35,936 bases of DNA from Mycobacterium asiaticum (GCF_001673315.1 NZ_LZLQ01000001.1:1-35936), one strand, 5' to 3'. Shown: positions 1 to 8,938, numbered from the stretch's first letter. The notes: a model not told the origin generated them from the letters alone. Made by a program: numbers and translations.

Positions 1-252
1 GTCAGGTGCTGCGATGAGGTACGACATCGGGGAACCCGTCTACTAACTCGGACACGACCCCAGGGCCGTGTGTAGTTGTCCCCCGGTCATGTGGATTGGC
101 GAAGCCGATACGAACGATAACCCAAAGCCGCCGATCGCATACCGCATTCCACATATACATAACCAATTCATCCAGTTAGTTTTCTTTAGCCTGGTCAGGG
201 CGGCTCATGGTCCGCTGGCCCGCGGCACGTGCGTTCGCGTGCAGCGCGCACC
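1..252. other. Left-edge non-coding stretch
   Basis: No convincing gene is seen here. The stretch from about 120 to 190 is noticeably richer in A and T than the rest of the window, which fits a promoter region for the CoA-transferase gene that follows, but no clear -35/-10 pair stands out. A short open frame at 68-265 lacks any recognisable motif and has mycobacteria-unlike composition, so I do not call it. Confidence 0.4.
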
Positions 253-1422
253 ATGGGTGAGGTGAACGCTCGGTGGGCTGCGGAATGGGGGAGCAGCGGG
301 CTGGCCCACCTGACCGGTCTGCCTGACGGGCCGCCCGACTTTTCCCGCGCCAACGTTCTACGACGTGCACAGCGGGTGGTCGCGGATGCGGCGACATTGC
401 TGACCGGGCGGGCGGGTTTGCTGGGTCTCACGCGCGGCGGCCGGGTATCGGCCGGTGGCGCAACCCGGTTGATGGCAGCTCGTGACGGCTGGTGCGCGAT
501 GACGCTGTCGCGCCCCGACGACATCGCCGCGGTCCCCGCGCTGTTAGGCGTCGACGACGCGGGCCAGGATCCCTGGCCGGCGGTGCAGCGCTGGGTGGCG
601 ACATGTCCAGTGGCGCACATCGTCGGCCGCGCCGAATTACTCGATATCCCCGCGGCCGTCCTCGGCGAGGCGCCCGCCGGACCGCCCCGAATCCGGCAGA
701 TCGCCCACAGCGTGCCGCCGCGCGACGTGGGCGGTCTGTTGGTGGCCGACCTGTCCTCGATGTGGGCGGGCCCGCTGTGTGCGCACCTGCTGGCCCGCGC
801 CGGCGCCACCGTAGTCAAGGTCGAGAGTCCCACCCGCCCCGATGGCACCCGCGCCGGTCACCGCGCCTTCTTCGACTGGATCAACGGCCGCAAGCTGTCC
901 TACTGCGTGGATTTCGCACGAGGATCCGACGAGCTGCGCGCGCTGCTGGCAGTCGCCGACGTGGTGGTTGAAGGGTCGCGGCCGGAGGCGTTGGCCCGAC
1001 GGGCGCTCGGTGTGGGGGACACCGGGCACCGAGACGGGCGCATCTGGGTGCGCATCACCGGGCATGGTGGAGATTCCCGGCGGCCCGCTTTCGGCGACGA
1101 CGCCGCGGTGGCCGGCGGCCTGGTCGGATCCGCTGCTGCTGGTCCGGTGTTCTGCGCTGATGCCATCGCTGACCCGCTGGCCGGTCTGGAGGCCTTCGGC
1201 GCGGTGCTCGCATCCCTGCACCGTGGCGGGGGCGAGCTCATCGAGATCTCCATGGCGGCGGTCGCCGCGACCTATGCGGCCCTGCCGCCAGAGCCCTCGC
1301 AAGCCGCGCTGCCCGCGCCGCCACCGCGCGCACCCACGTTGACCGCCACCGCGCCGGCCCTGGGCGCCGACAACGCCCGCGTACGCCACCTGGTGGACGA
1401 AAGACGCTGCCTATCATGCTGA
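253..1422 (+). CDS. CaiB/BaiF-type (family III) CoA-transferase, apparently permuted
   Basis: Predicted 389-residue cytoplasmic enzyme that would move CoA between carboxylic acids; the substrate is unknown. The family signature segment (VADLSSMWAGPLCAHLLARA, then VVKVESP) is normally near the N-terminus but here starts at about residue 160. Residues 1-150 instead resemble the second half of the family fold (DGWCAMTLSRPDD, then a WPAVQRWVAT-like helix and IPAAVLGE). This looks like a circular permutation. D307 in ADPLAG is the likely catalytic aspartate. I chose ATG 253; GTG 229 would add eight residues. The end overlaps the amidohydrolase gene by 7 bp, so the two are probably co-translated and serve one catabolic route. 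Family assignment is firm; the permutation is inference from motif order. Confidence 0.8.
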   Translation: MGEVNARWAAEWGSSGLAHLTGLPDGPPDFSRANVLRRAQRVVADAATLLTGRAGLLGLTRGGRVSAGGATRLMAARDGWCAMTLSRPDDIAAVPALLGVDDAGQDPWPAVQRWVATCPVAHIVGRAELLDIPAAVLGEAPAGPPRIRQIAHSVPPRDVGGLLVADLSSMWAGPLCAHLLARAGATVVKVESPTRPDGTRAGHRAFFDWINGRKLSYCVDFARGSDELRALLAVADVVVEGSRPEALARRALGVGDTGHRDGRIWVRITGHGGDSRRPAFGDDAAVAGGLVGSAAAGPVFCADAIADPLAGLEAFGAVLASLHRGGGELIEISMAAVAATYAALPPEPSQAALPAPPPRAPTLTATAPALGADNARVRHLVDERRCLSC

Positions 1423-2717
1423 TTCAGCGAGCCACGTTGTTAGACGGGGCGACTGTCGACATTCGCGTCGGAGCTCGGATAGAGGAAGTCGGCCAACGGC
1501 TGACCGCGCAGCGGGGCGAGGCGGTACTGGATGCGGGCGGCGCAGCGGTGTTGCCGGGGTTGCACGATCACCATGTGCATCTGCGTTCGGCTGCCTCGGC
1601 GCTGAATTCACTTTCGGTCGGACCGCCGTCGGTCCGCACCAAAGATCAACTCACACAGGCGCTTACACAAGCGGTGCCCGGTCCCGACGGATGGATCCGC
1701 GCAGTCGACTACCACGAATCGGTTGCCGGAGAGCTGAACCGGGCCACTTTGGACGCGGTGTTGGCGCATGTCCCGGTGCGAGTTCAGCACCGCAGCGGCG
1801 CGTTGTGGGTGCTCAACTCCGTGGCGTTGGGACGGGTCGGGCTGGCCGGCCATCCCGACGGCCGGCTACGCAGCGCCGACCCGTGGGCGGATGCGTTGCA
1901 ACGCAGAGAGAGCGACCTGGCCGAACTCAGCCGGCGGATCACGGCGAAGGGCGTCACCGGCGTCACCGACGCCACCCCTGACCTGGACGTCAACGACCTC
2001 GTCTCGCTGATGATGGCACACCGCAGCGGTGAATTCCGGCCTGGCGTAAGGCTACTCGCGCCGGGTAAGAAGATCCTGCACGACGACCGGCTGGATCTGA
2101 CCGCACTGACCGAGTGGATCCGCGATCGTCACCGCCTCGGCCAACCCGTCGCGGTGCACTGTGTGACGGCGGCCCAACTGGTGGTCACGATTGCCGCCCT
2201 CCGCGACGCCGGCAGTCACCCGCTGGACCGCATCGAGCACGCGGCCGTGGTACCCGAAGACAATCTGGCCGATCTGGCCGAGCTGGGCGTCACGATTGTC
2301 ACCCAGCCCAATTTCGTTTCCGAGCGCGGAGATCAGTACCTCACCGATGTTCCGGCCGAGGAGGTCGATCAGCTTTGGCGGGTCGCTTCGCTGCGCAGTG
2401 CCAAGATCCCGGTCGCGCTCTCCACCGACATGCCGTTCGGCGACGGCGACCCGTGGGCCGCGATGCGTGCGGCGGTGTCACGGACCACACCCAGCGGGAT
2501 TGTGCTCAACGGCGACGAATGTGTCACCCCGAGAGCGGCTTTGACGATGTTCCTGGGCTGGTCGGACCGTCCGGACCGGCCGCGGACCGTAGAGATCGGT
2601 GAGCCGGGGGATCTGTGCGTGTTGTCCGAGCCGCCCGCCATGGCGTTGGCCGAACTGGATGCGGAACTGGTGGCCGCCACCCTGATCCGAGGTGAACTCG
2701 TCTACTTCGCCATGTGA
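1416..2717 (+). CDS. Amidohydrolase superfamily (YtcJ/amidohydrolase-3-like) metal-dependent hydrolase
   Basis: 433-residue cytoplasmic hydrolase of the TIM-barrel amidohydrolase superfamily, which cleaves C-N, C-O or related bonds using one or two metal ions. Visible active-site elements are the beta-1 H-x-H in HDHHVH (H53, H55), K218/K219 in the GKK segment, H248 (AVHC), H275 (RIEH) and D338 (STDMP). The N-terminal 45 residues and the C-terminal 50 form the usual small beta sandwich (LLDGATVDIRVG and GDLCVL). It starts inside the end of the CoA-transferase gene, so the pair is probably one operon. It ends three bases before the convergent lipW homologue, leaving no room for a separate terminator. 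The substrate cannot be told from sequence; a cyclic amide or N-acyl compound that is later activated with CoA would fit the pairing. Confidence 0.85.
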   Translation: MLIQRATLLDGATVDIRVGARIEEVGQRLTAQRGEAVLDAGGAAVLPGLHDHHVHLRSAASALNSLSVGPPSVRTKDQLTQALTQAVPGPDGWIRAVDYHESVAGELNRATLDAVLAHVPVRVQHRSGALWVLNSVALGRVGLAGHPDGRLRSADPWADALQRRESDLAELSRRITAKGVTGVTDATPDLDVNDLVSLMMAHRSGEFRPGVRLLAPGKKILHDDRLDLTALTEWIRDRHRLGQPVAVHCVTAAQLVVTIAALRDAGSHPLDRIEHAAVVPEDNLADLAELGVTIVTQPNFVSERGDQYLTDVPAEEVDQLWRVASLRSAKIPVALSTDMPFGDGDPWAAMRAAVSRTTPSGIVLNGDECVTPRAALTMFLGWSDRPDRPRTVEIGEPGDLCVLSEPPAMALAELDAELVAATLIRGELVYFAM

Positions 2718-2720
2718 TCG

Positions 2721-3623
2721 TCAGCCCGTCGGGGCCAGCGCATCCCGCACGGCGTCGCACTGTTGGTTGAAGAACTGTTCTGACACAGCTGCTTTCGGCA
2801 ACACCAGGTCGAAGCCGTGGAACGCGCCCGGCACCGTCTCGACTCGGCATGGCACCCCGGCGTCCCGCAGCCGTTGGGCGTAGGCGAGGTCCTCGTCGTG
2901 GAACAGATCGTGGGTGCCCACTCCGATCCAGGCGGGCGGCAGTCCGCTTAGATCGTCGCGGCGTCCCGGCACCGCTGTCCGCGGGTCCGCGTCACCCAGA
3001 TATGCCGTCCAGCCGAACTGATTGGCCCGCGGATCCCACAACCGGTGGCGGGCATCGGCGGCAACCGACGCACTCCGGTCATCCAGCATCGGGTACACCA
3101 ACAGCTGGAAGGCTGGTGCAACTTCGCCGCGATCGCGGGCCAGCAACGCCAGTGCCGCGGCAAGACCGCCGCCGGCGCTGGCCCCGCCGATGGCGACCCG
3201 CGCGGGGTCCACCGCCGGCAGCCCGGCCAGCCAGAGCAACGCCGCATAGCAGTCATCCAGCGGTGCGGGGTAGGGGTGCTCGGGGGCCAACCGGTAATCC
3301 ACCGACGCGACGGTGATGCCCAGCGCGCGGCAGAAACGCATGCACAGCCGGTCGTCCTGCTTCGCGTTGCCGATCACGTAGCCGCCGCCGTGAATCCACA
3401 GCAAGGCCGGGCCCGGCTCGGTGACACCGGTAGGCCGGTAGACACGGACGCCCACTCCGGATCCGAGGGTCAGCACCTCGACCCCGCGCGGCGTGCGCCT
3501 GTTGTTCAACGGCATCAACGTCCGCATCAGCGGCAGGGTCCGGGGACCGACCAGTCGCCGCGGCGCAATGCGCGCGAGTCGGCGCAGGTCAGGGTGAACT
3601 TCGTCGTTCGAGGGGGCCGGCAC
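2721..3623 (-). CDS. lipW: LipW-like esterase/lipase of the hormone-sensitive lipase family
   Basis: Alpha/beta-hydrolase of about 300 residues that should hydrolyse short- to medium-chain esters. The oxyanion-hole motif HGGG is at residues 78-81, the nucleophile elbow GASAG places the serine at S149, and D239 (GTHDLF) and H269 (FHGF) complete the triad. Sequence and position match M. tuberculosis Rv0217c as I recall it (about 302 residues). No signal peptide is seen. The start is uncertain: GTG 3623 is preferred over TTG 3638, which would add five residues; neither has a strong ribosome-binding site. It is transcribed towards the amidohydrolase gene and away from the methyltransferase gene. 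Confidence 0.85.
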   Translation of the reverse strand: MPAPSNDEVHPDLRRLARIAPRRLVGPRTLPLMRTLMPLNNRRTPRGVEVLTLGSGVGVRVYRPTGVTEPGPALLWIHGGGYVIGNAKQDDRLCMRFCRALGITVASVDYRLAPEHPYPAPLDDCYAALLWLAGLPAVDPARVAIGGASAGGGLAAALALLARDRGEVAPAFQLLVYPMLDDRSASVAADARHRLWDPRANQFGWTAYLGDADPRTAVPGRRDDLSGLPPAWIGVGTHDLFHDEDLAYAQRLRDAGVPCRVETVPGAFHGFDLVLPKAAVSEQFFNQQCDAVRDALAPTG

Positions 3624-3754
3624 GGATCCAGTATCCAACGCGGCCCATCCGCAATTGCTTCGGCTCCGAATCTCTGGCGCGAGCTGTTCGGATGGCCGGG
3701 CATGACGACTGCACGATGATTGGTCGCAGCGTGCTCAAACACTAGGGGCGTGGA

Positions 3755-4402
3755 ATGCTTGGACATCTGTACGATCGCGCACTTGGCGGCGAACGATGTT
3801 GGATCAGGCATGACGACGGCGAGGTACAGCCACTGCCGACCGAGCGGTGGCTGGGACGCATCGTCGGTCGCACGGCGCGCGGCGGTGAAGAGGAATTCGA
3901 CGAGGCCGTCGCGCAGTTGTGTACCGGCCCCACCATCGAACTCGGATGCGGTCCCGCGCGTTTGGTGTCGCGGCTGGTGCGGCGGGGGATACCCGCTCTG
4001 GGCGTCGACCGGTCGGCGACGGCGATTCGGATCGCCGGCCGCGGCGGTGCCCCGGCCCTGCTGGGCGATGTGTTCGAACCGCTGCCCGGCACGGGTCAGT
4101 GGCAGACGGTACTGCTGGTCGACGGCAATGTCGGCCTCGGCGGCGATCCCGTCCGCATTCTGCGCAGGGCCGCCGAACTGCTGGGCCGCGACGGGCGGTG
4201 CGTCGCGGAGTTCGACGCCCGGGCCATCGGCGTCGAGGACCGTTGGGTTCGGCTCGAGTCCGGAAGTGAGGTAGGGCCGTGGTTTCGCTGGGCATCGGTG
4301 GGTCTGGACAGTGCGGCTGCGCTGGCAGCTCAGGTCGGTCTGACCCTCACCGGGGTCCGGATGATCGGCGGCCGGGTGGTCGCGGTGCTGGTTGCCCGCT
4401 GA
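3755..4402 (+). CDS. Class I SAM-dependent methyltransferase
   Basis: 215-residue cytoplasmic protein with a Rossmann-type SAM site. Motif I is IELGCGPARL (residues 61-70, GCG at 64-66), followed by an acidic residue after beta-2 (GVDRS, about residue 82) and VDGNVGLGG in the motif IV position. The methyl acceptor is unknown. It lies 10 bp upstream of the haem-Moco oxidoreductase gene in the same direction, so the three genes from here to 6171 are probably one operon. I do not recall this gene between Rv0217c and Rv0218 in M. tuberculosis, so it may be an addition or have been lost there. Confidence 0.8.
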   Translation: MLGHLYDRALGGERCWIRHDDGEVQPLPTERWLGRIVGRTARGGEEEFDEAVAQLCTGPTIELGCGPARLVSRLVRRGIPALGVDRSATAIRIAGRGGAPALLGDVFEPLPGTGQWQTVLLVDGNVGLGGDPVRILRRAAELLGRDGRCVAEFDARAIGVEDRWVRLESGSEVGPWFRWASVGLDSAAALAAQVGLTLTGVRMIGGRVVAVLVAR

Positions 4403-4408
4403 AGGAGG
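4401..4408 (+). promoter_or_regulatory. Ribosome-binding site fixing the start of the oxidoreductase
   Basis: GAAGGAGG lies four bases before ATG 4413. It supports that start over the in-frame TTG at 4392, which would sit inside the end of the methyltransferase gene. Confidence 0.75.
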
Positions 4409-4412
4409 CCAG

Positions 4413-5660
4413 ATGAGCCGCCCGTCTGCGGTCGCGCGGTTCACCAGCCCACTGCGCGGTCCCTGGCTGACGTCGGTGTTCGGCGCGGTGTTGCTGGTCA
4501 GCCTGCCCGTCGTCATCCTCACCGGCCTGCTCTCCTATATCGCCTATGCGCCGCAACTCGGTCAAGCGATTCCGGCCGACGTCGGGTGGCTGCGGCTGCC
4601 CCTGTTCACCTGGCCTACCCGGCCGTCCTGGCTGTACCGCTTGACGCAGGGATTGCATGTGGGGTTGGGGCTGGTGATCATCCCGGTGGTGCTGGCCAAG
4701 CTGTGGTCGGTGATACCGAGGCTGTTCGTCTGGCCGCCGGCACGTTCGATCGCCCAACTGCTGGAACGAATCTCGCTGCTGATGCTGGTCGGTGGGGTGC
4801 TCTTCGAGATCGTCACCGGAGTGCTCAACATCCAGTACGACTACATCTTCGGGTTCAGCTTCTATGACGCGCACTATTTCGGTGCCTGGGTCTTCATCGC
4901 GGGCTTCCTGACCCATATCGCACTGAAGTTGCCGCGCATGATCGCCGGATTGCGCTCGAGGTCGCTGCGAGAAGTCCTGCGCACCAACGTCTCCGACACC
5001 AAACCCGAACAAGTCGACGACAGTGGACTGGTGGCCGTCGATCCGGCCGCACCGACCGTGAGCCGACGCGGGGCGCTGGGCCTGGTGGGTTCGGGCGTGC
5101 TGCTGCTTGCGGTGCTGACGGCCGGCCAGACCCTGGGAGGGCCGGCGCGCAGCCTCGCGCTGCTACTGCCCAGAGGTCGGCCGACCGACGACAGTCCCGA
5201 CTTCCCGGTCAACCGGACAGCCCTCGTCGCCGGCATCACGACTGAAAAGGTGGGTGCAGCTTGGCGATTGACGTTGCATGGCGGCGCCTCCCCGTTGGTC
5301 CTGGACCGGGCCGCGCTTTTGCAGTTGGCCCAACATACCGTGCGGCTGCCGATTGCCTGCGTCGAAGGCTGGTCGACGGTCCAGACCTGGCGCGGGGTGC
5401 GCCTGGCCGACCTGGCCCGGCTGGCCGGGATGCCGTCGCCCGCGGGTGCGCGGGTGCGGTCGCTGGAACGGCGCGGCGCCTTCGCCGAAGCCAGCTTGCA
5501 GGCCAACCAGATTGCTGATCCGGACGCTGTGTTGGCGCTGCGGGTCAACGGTGCCGACCTGTCGCTGGATCATGGCTACCCGGCCCGGATCGTCGTCCCA
5601 GCGCTGCCCGGTGTGCACAACACCAAATGGGTCGAATCCATCGACTTCCGGGTGGCCTGA
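4413..5660 (+). CDS. Membrane cytochrome b / molybdopterin oxidoreductase fusion (Rv0218-like)
   Basis: 415-residue fusion. Residues 20-180 hold four membrane helices of cytochrome b561 type; H82, H154 and H168 are candidate haem ligands. A twin-arginine motif SRRGALGLVG (217-226) precedes a fifth helix (about 222-240). The outer domain (260-415) has the sulfite-oxidase/YedY-type molybdopterin fold, with C316 in LPIACVEGW as the probable molybdenum ligand. This matches the actinobacterial five-helix haem-Moco proteins whose last helix is handled by Tat after Sec inserts the first four. It probably oxidises or reduces an extracytoplasmic substrate and passes electrons through haem to the quinone pool; the substrate is unknown. 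It is followed after one base by the gene for a small membrane protein. Confidence 0.85.
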   Translation: MSRPSAVARFTSPLRGPWLTSVFGAVLLVSLPVVILTGLLSYIAYAPQLGQAIPADVGWLRLPLFTWPTRPSWLYRLTQGLHVGLGLVIIPVVLAKLWSVIPRLFVWPPARSIAQLLERISLLMLVGGVLFEIVTGVLNIQYDYIFGFSFYDAHYFGAWVFIAGFLTHIALKLPRMIAGLRSRSLREVLRTNVSDTKPEQVDDSGLVAVDPAAPTVSRRGALGLVGSGVLLLAVLTAGQTLGGPARSLALLLPRGRPTDDSPDFPVNRTALVAGITTEKVGAAWRLTLHGGASPLVLDRAALLQLAQHTVRLPIACVEGWSTVQTWRGVRLADLARLAGMPSPAGARVRSLERRGAFAEASLQANQIADPDAVLALRVNGADLSLDHGYPARIVVPALPGVHNTKWVESIDFRVA

Positions 5661-5661
5661 A

Positions 5662-6171
5662 ATGAGCGTTTTATCAACGTTTTTCAACAAATATTATGGC
5701 GCCCACCCGGTGCATCTGCTGGTGATGGTGGCAGGTTTCGCGCTATCCGGTTATGCCCTGGTCACCATCACGCCTGCGGCGCTGTGGAATCCGCACACCT
5801 GGTGGCAGTCCGTCATCGTCTGGTTCGCCGCCGCGGTGATCGCCCACGACCTACTTCTCTATCCTTTGTATGCGCTGACGGACTTGGTGATTGGGCGTCG
5901 TACGATTCGGCGACGCCCAGAAATACCGGCGCACAATTACATTCGATTCCCGGCCCTGGGGGCTGGGTTGACGCTGCTGGTCTTTCTGCCCGGCGTCATC
6001 GAACAGGGTGCTCAAACGTACCGGGACGCAACCGGTCAATCCCAGCAGCCTTTCCTGGGCCGATGGCTGTTGTTGGTCGCCGCCATGTGCACCGGGAGCG
6101 CAATCCTGTATGTCGCGCGCATTTTCCTGGCGCGGCGTCGGCACGGGCAGCAAACTGTCTCAGGGGCTTGA
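5662..6171 (+). CDS. Four-helix membrane protein (Rv0219-like)
   Basis: 169 residues with about four hydrophobic segments (near 17-38, 48-70, 92-112 and 130-152) and a basic C-terminus (ARRRHG). No catalytic motif is recognised. The ATG begins one base after the stop of the haem-Moco gene, so the two are almost surely co-translated; Rv0218 and Rv0219 have the same order in M. tuberculosis. A subunit or assembly partner of the oxidoreductase is the simplest reading, but this is inferred from position only. The same frame stays open upstream inside the previous gene; that part is not coding. Confidence 0.8.
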   Translation: MSVLSTFFNKYYGAHPVHLLVMVAGFALSGYALVTITPAALWNPHTWWQSVIVWFAAAVIAHDLLLYPLYALTDLVIGRRTIRRRPEIPAHNYIRFPALGAGLTLLVFLPGVIEQGAQTYRDATGQSQQPFLGRWLLLVAAMCTGSAILYVARIFLARRRHGQQTVSGA

Positions 6172-6189
6172 GCGCGGGCCGATAACGTT

Positions 6190-6210
6190 AATAGCAAACA
6201 ATCGGCTATT
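6190..6210. promoter_or_regulatory. Inverted repeat upstream of lipC
   Basis: AATAGC and GCTATT are separated by nine bases, in a gap otherwise free of genes (6172-6284). A perfect 8-bp palindrome, TAACGTTA, lies just upstream at 6183-6190. These could form an operator for lipC or a weak terminator of the operon before it. No regulator can be assigned. Confidence 0.3.
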
Positions 6211-6284
6211 GCCTTTTCCGACACCGGCTAAGAACCGCCAGATTGTGGGTGTTATTACCGGCCGGCGGGGGTACGCTCCCCTCC

Positions 6285-7484
6285 ATGTCGGCGACTGGAC
6301 AGTCCAATTCCTGCGTCAAGCGGCTGCTGCGCGCCGGTCCCTCTGATTATCTACTGGCGATGAGCAAGGCAGGTGCTTCGCTTCCGCTGGTAGGCAAGAG
6401 CCTCGAACCGCTGGGAACCGTCGCCGCGATGAGCGTCTGGGGCTTGCGGTTCGCGCCGGAACTGATGTCTGCATCCGCCAAGAACTGGTTCGCCCCCGGC
6501 AACGGTGAAATGCGCCGGCGGGACCGGGAGAGCACCAATGACGTGTCCATCGCGGCATTGCGGGGCATGGTCTCGGCCGCGGAACTCGACGTGGCGTGGC
6601 CTGCGACGGAACGCACCCCGCCGTTCTGGGAAGCCCTGCGCCAACAGAAGTACCTGTACCGCCGCAACGTTCACTACGGCGACCATCCGGCCCAAACGCT
6701 GGACGTGTGGCGCCGCAAAGATCTTCCTGCCGAGCCCGCGCCGGTGATGATCTTCGTGCCGGGCGGTGCCTGGGTGCACGGCAGCCGCAAGATGCAGGGC
6801 TCGGCGCTGATGTCACGGCTGGCCGAGCAGGGTTGGGTGTGCCTGGCGATCGACTACCGGGTTTCGCCGCACAACCGCTGGCCACGGCACATCACCGACG
6901 TCAAGACCGCCATTGCGTGGGCGCGGGCCAACGTAGACAAATACGGGGGCGACCGCGAATTCGTCACGGTGGCGGGTTGCTCGGCTGGTGGGCACTTGGC
7001 CGCGCTGGCCGGTCTCACCGCCAACGACGCGCAGTTCCAGGCGAAGCTGCCCGATGGCGCCGACAGTTCGGTCGACGCGGTAGTCGGAATCTATGGACGC
7101 TACGACTTCGAGGACCGCTCGACGCCCGAACGGGTGCGTTTCGTCCAGTTCCTGGAGAAGGTGGTGATCCAGCGGTCGATCGCCCGCCACCCCGAGGTGT
7201 TCCGGGACGCGTCGCCGATCGCGCGGGTGCATCGGAATGCGCCACCCTTCCTGGTGATTCACGGCAGTCGAGACGGTGTGATCCCGGTGGCCCAGGCGCG
7301 TAGCTTCGTCGAGCGGTTACGCGCGGTGTCGACCTCGGCGGTCAACTACCTGGAGCTGCCGGGTGCGGGCCACGGCTTCGACATGCTTGACGGCCCCCGG
7401 GCGGGGTCGATGGCGCACGCCACGGCGCTGTTCCTCAACCAGGTGCACCGCACCCGAACCCAGTTCGCCAAAGAGGTCATCTGA
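6285..7484 (+). CDS. lipC: LipC-like carboxylesterase
   Basis: 399-residue alpha/beta-hydrolase matching M. tuberculosis Rv0220 (LipC, about 403 residues), reported as an esterase associated with the cell surface. The oxyanion motif here is PGGAW (159-163) rather than HGGG. The nucleophile elbow GCSAG gives S233; D330 (GSRDGV) and H363 (AGHGF) complete the triad. About 100 N-terminal residues precede the hydrolase core and contain a weakly hydrophobic stretch but no clear signal peptide. ATG 6285 is preferred; an upstream GTG at 6243 would add 14 unlike residues. The gene is followed after 44 bp by the WS/DGAT gene, so lipid ester cleavage and formation are encoded side by side. Confidence 0.85.
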   Translation: MSATGQSNSCVKRLLRAGPSDYLLAMSKAGASLPLVGKSLEPLGTVAAMSVWGLRFAPELMSASAKNWFAPGNGEMRRRDRESTNDVSIAALRGMVSAAELDVAWPATERTPPFWEALRQQKYLYRRNVHYGDHPAQTLDVWRRKDLPAEPAPVMIFVPGGAWVHGSRKMQGSALMSRLAEQGWVCLAIDYRVSPHNRWPRHITDVKTAIAWARANVDKYGGDREFVTVAGCSAGGHLAALAGLTANDAQFQAKLPDGADSSVDAVVGIYGRYDFEDRSTPERVRFVQFLEKVVIQRSIARHPEVFRDASPIARVHRNAPPFLVIHGSRDGVIPVAQARSFVERLRAVSTSAVNYLELPGAGHGFDMLDGPRAGSMAHATALFLNQVHRTRTQFAKEVI

Positions 7485-7528
7485 CGGCCGCCCGATTGTA
7501 TGGTCGCGCGTATGGGTAGGGGACTGCC

Positions 7529-8938
7529 GTGAAGCGGCTCAGCGGCTGGGACGCGGTGCTGCTGTACAGCGAGACACCGAACGTGCACATGCACACCATC
7601 AAGGTGGCGGTCATCGAATTGGACGCGGCGAGCCGCGGTTTCACCATTGACGCGTTCCGCCAGGTCATTGCCGGCCGGATGGACAAGCTCGTGCCGCTCG
7701 GCTACCAGTTGATCGACGTCCCGTTCAAGTTCCACCACCCGATGTGGCGGGAGAACTGTGAGGTCGACTTCGATTACCACATCCGGCCATGGCAATTGGC
7801 CGCGCCGGGTGGTCGCCGCGAACTCGACGAGGCGATCGGGCAGATCGCCAGTACGCCTCTGGACCGTGCGCATCCGTTGTGGGAGATGTACTTCGTCGAG
7901 GGGCTGGCCAACGACCGGATCGCTGTGGTGTTGAAAATTCACCACGCGCTGGCCGACGGTGTCGCGTCGGCGAACCTGATGGCCCACGGCATGGACCTGA
8001 TGCCGACGCCGGCGAGCAGTTCCTATGCCAGCGACCCGGCGCCTACCAGACGCGAGCTGGTCAGTGCGGCGTTCGTCGACCACATGCGGCACATCGGGCG
8101 GATTCCGGCGACGGTCCGCTACACGGCGCAAGGGGTGCGGCGGGTGCGACGCAGTTCGCGCAAGCTCTCCCCGGAGTTGACCATGCCGTTCACGCCCCCG
8201 CCCACCTTCATGAACCACATGCTCACCCCGGAGCGCCGGTTCGCCACCGCCACCCTGGCGCTCGCGGATGTGAAGGCCACGGGAAAGAAACTGGGCGCGA
8301 CCATCAACGACATGGTGCTGGCCATGTCCTCCGGTGCGTTGCGCACCTTGTTGCTGCGGTACGACGGCAAGGCGGTGCCGCTGCTGGCGTCGGTTCCGGT
8401 GAGCTTCAACTTCGATCCGGAACGGATATCCGGCAATTACTTCAGCGGCATGATGGTGGCCATTCCGGCCGATCTCGAGGATCCGTTGGAGCGGGTACAG
8501 GCCGCGCACGACAACGCCGTCTGGGCCAAGGAAAGCCACCAGTTGCTGGGGCCGGAGCTGATCAGCCGGTGGGCGGCGTACTGGCCGCGGTCCGGCACCG
8601 AGGCGCTGTTCCGTTACCTGGCCAGTCGGGACGGGCAGAACAAGGTGCTCAACCTGAACATCTCGAACGTTCCGGGGCCGCGGGAACGCGGCCGGGTGGG
8701 CGGCGCCCTGGTCACCGAGATTTATTCGGTGGGTCCGCTGACCGCGGGCAGTGGCTTGAACATCACCGTGTGGAGTTATGTCGACCAGCTCAACATCTCG
8801 GTACTCAGCGACGGCGCCACTGTCAAAGACCCGCACGAGGTGACCGAGGCGATGGTTGCTGATTTCTGCCAGATACGAAGGGCCGCAGGCATTTCCGAAG
8901 ACTTGACGGTCGTCGCGGATGCGATGGGTCCGGCCTGA
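7529..8938 (+). CDS. Wax ester synthase/diacylglycerol acyltransferase (WS/DGAT) family protein, Rv0221-like
   Basis: 469 residues, the same length as I recall for Rv0221. The family catalytic motif HHALADG is at 138-144, with H139 as the expected general base. A conserved NDMVLA segment (about 259-264) and a PLLASVPVS strand follow. Members of the family esterify diacylglycerol or fatty alcohol with acyl-CoA, making storage lipid at the inner face of the membrane. GTG 7529 is the start, preceded by GGGTAGGGG. The gene lies between lipC and echA1 in the same direction, in a lipid-metabolism run. Whether it really makes triacylglycerol is unproven; some paralogues have weak activity. Confidence 0.88.
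   Translation: MKRLSGWDAVLLYSETPNVHMHTIKVAVIELDAASRGFTIDAFRQVIAGRMDKLVPLGYQLIDVPFKFHHPMWRENCEVDFDYHIRPWQLAAPGGRRELDEAIGQIASTPLDRAHPLWEMYFVEGLANDRIAVVLKIHHALADGVASANLMAHGMDLMPTPASSSYASDPAPTRRELVSAAFVDHMRHIGRIPATVRYTAQGVRRVRRSSRKLSPELTMPFTPPPTFMNHMLTPERRFATATLALADVKATGKKLGATINDMVLAMSSGALRTLLLRYDGKAVPLLASVPVSFNFDPERISGNYFSGMMVAIPADLEDPLERVQAAHDNAVWAKESHQLLGPELISRWAAYWPRSGTEALFRYLASRDGQNKVLNLNISNVPGPRERGRVGGALVTEIYSVGPLTAGSGLNITVWSYVDQLNISVLSDGATVKDPHEVTEAMVADFCQIRRAAGISEDLTVVADAMGPA

Noticed and set aside
1..252. Short open frame at 68-265
   Set aside because: It has no recognisable domain, runs across the AT-rich control region and into the start of the CoA-transferase gene, and has no ribosome-binding site.
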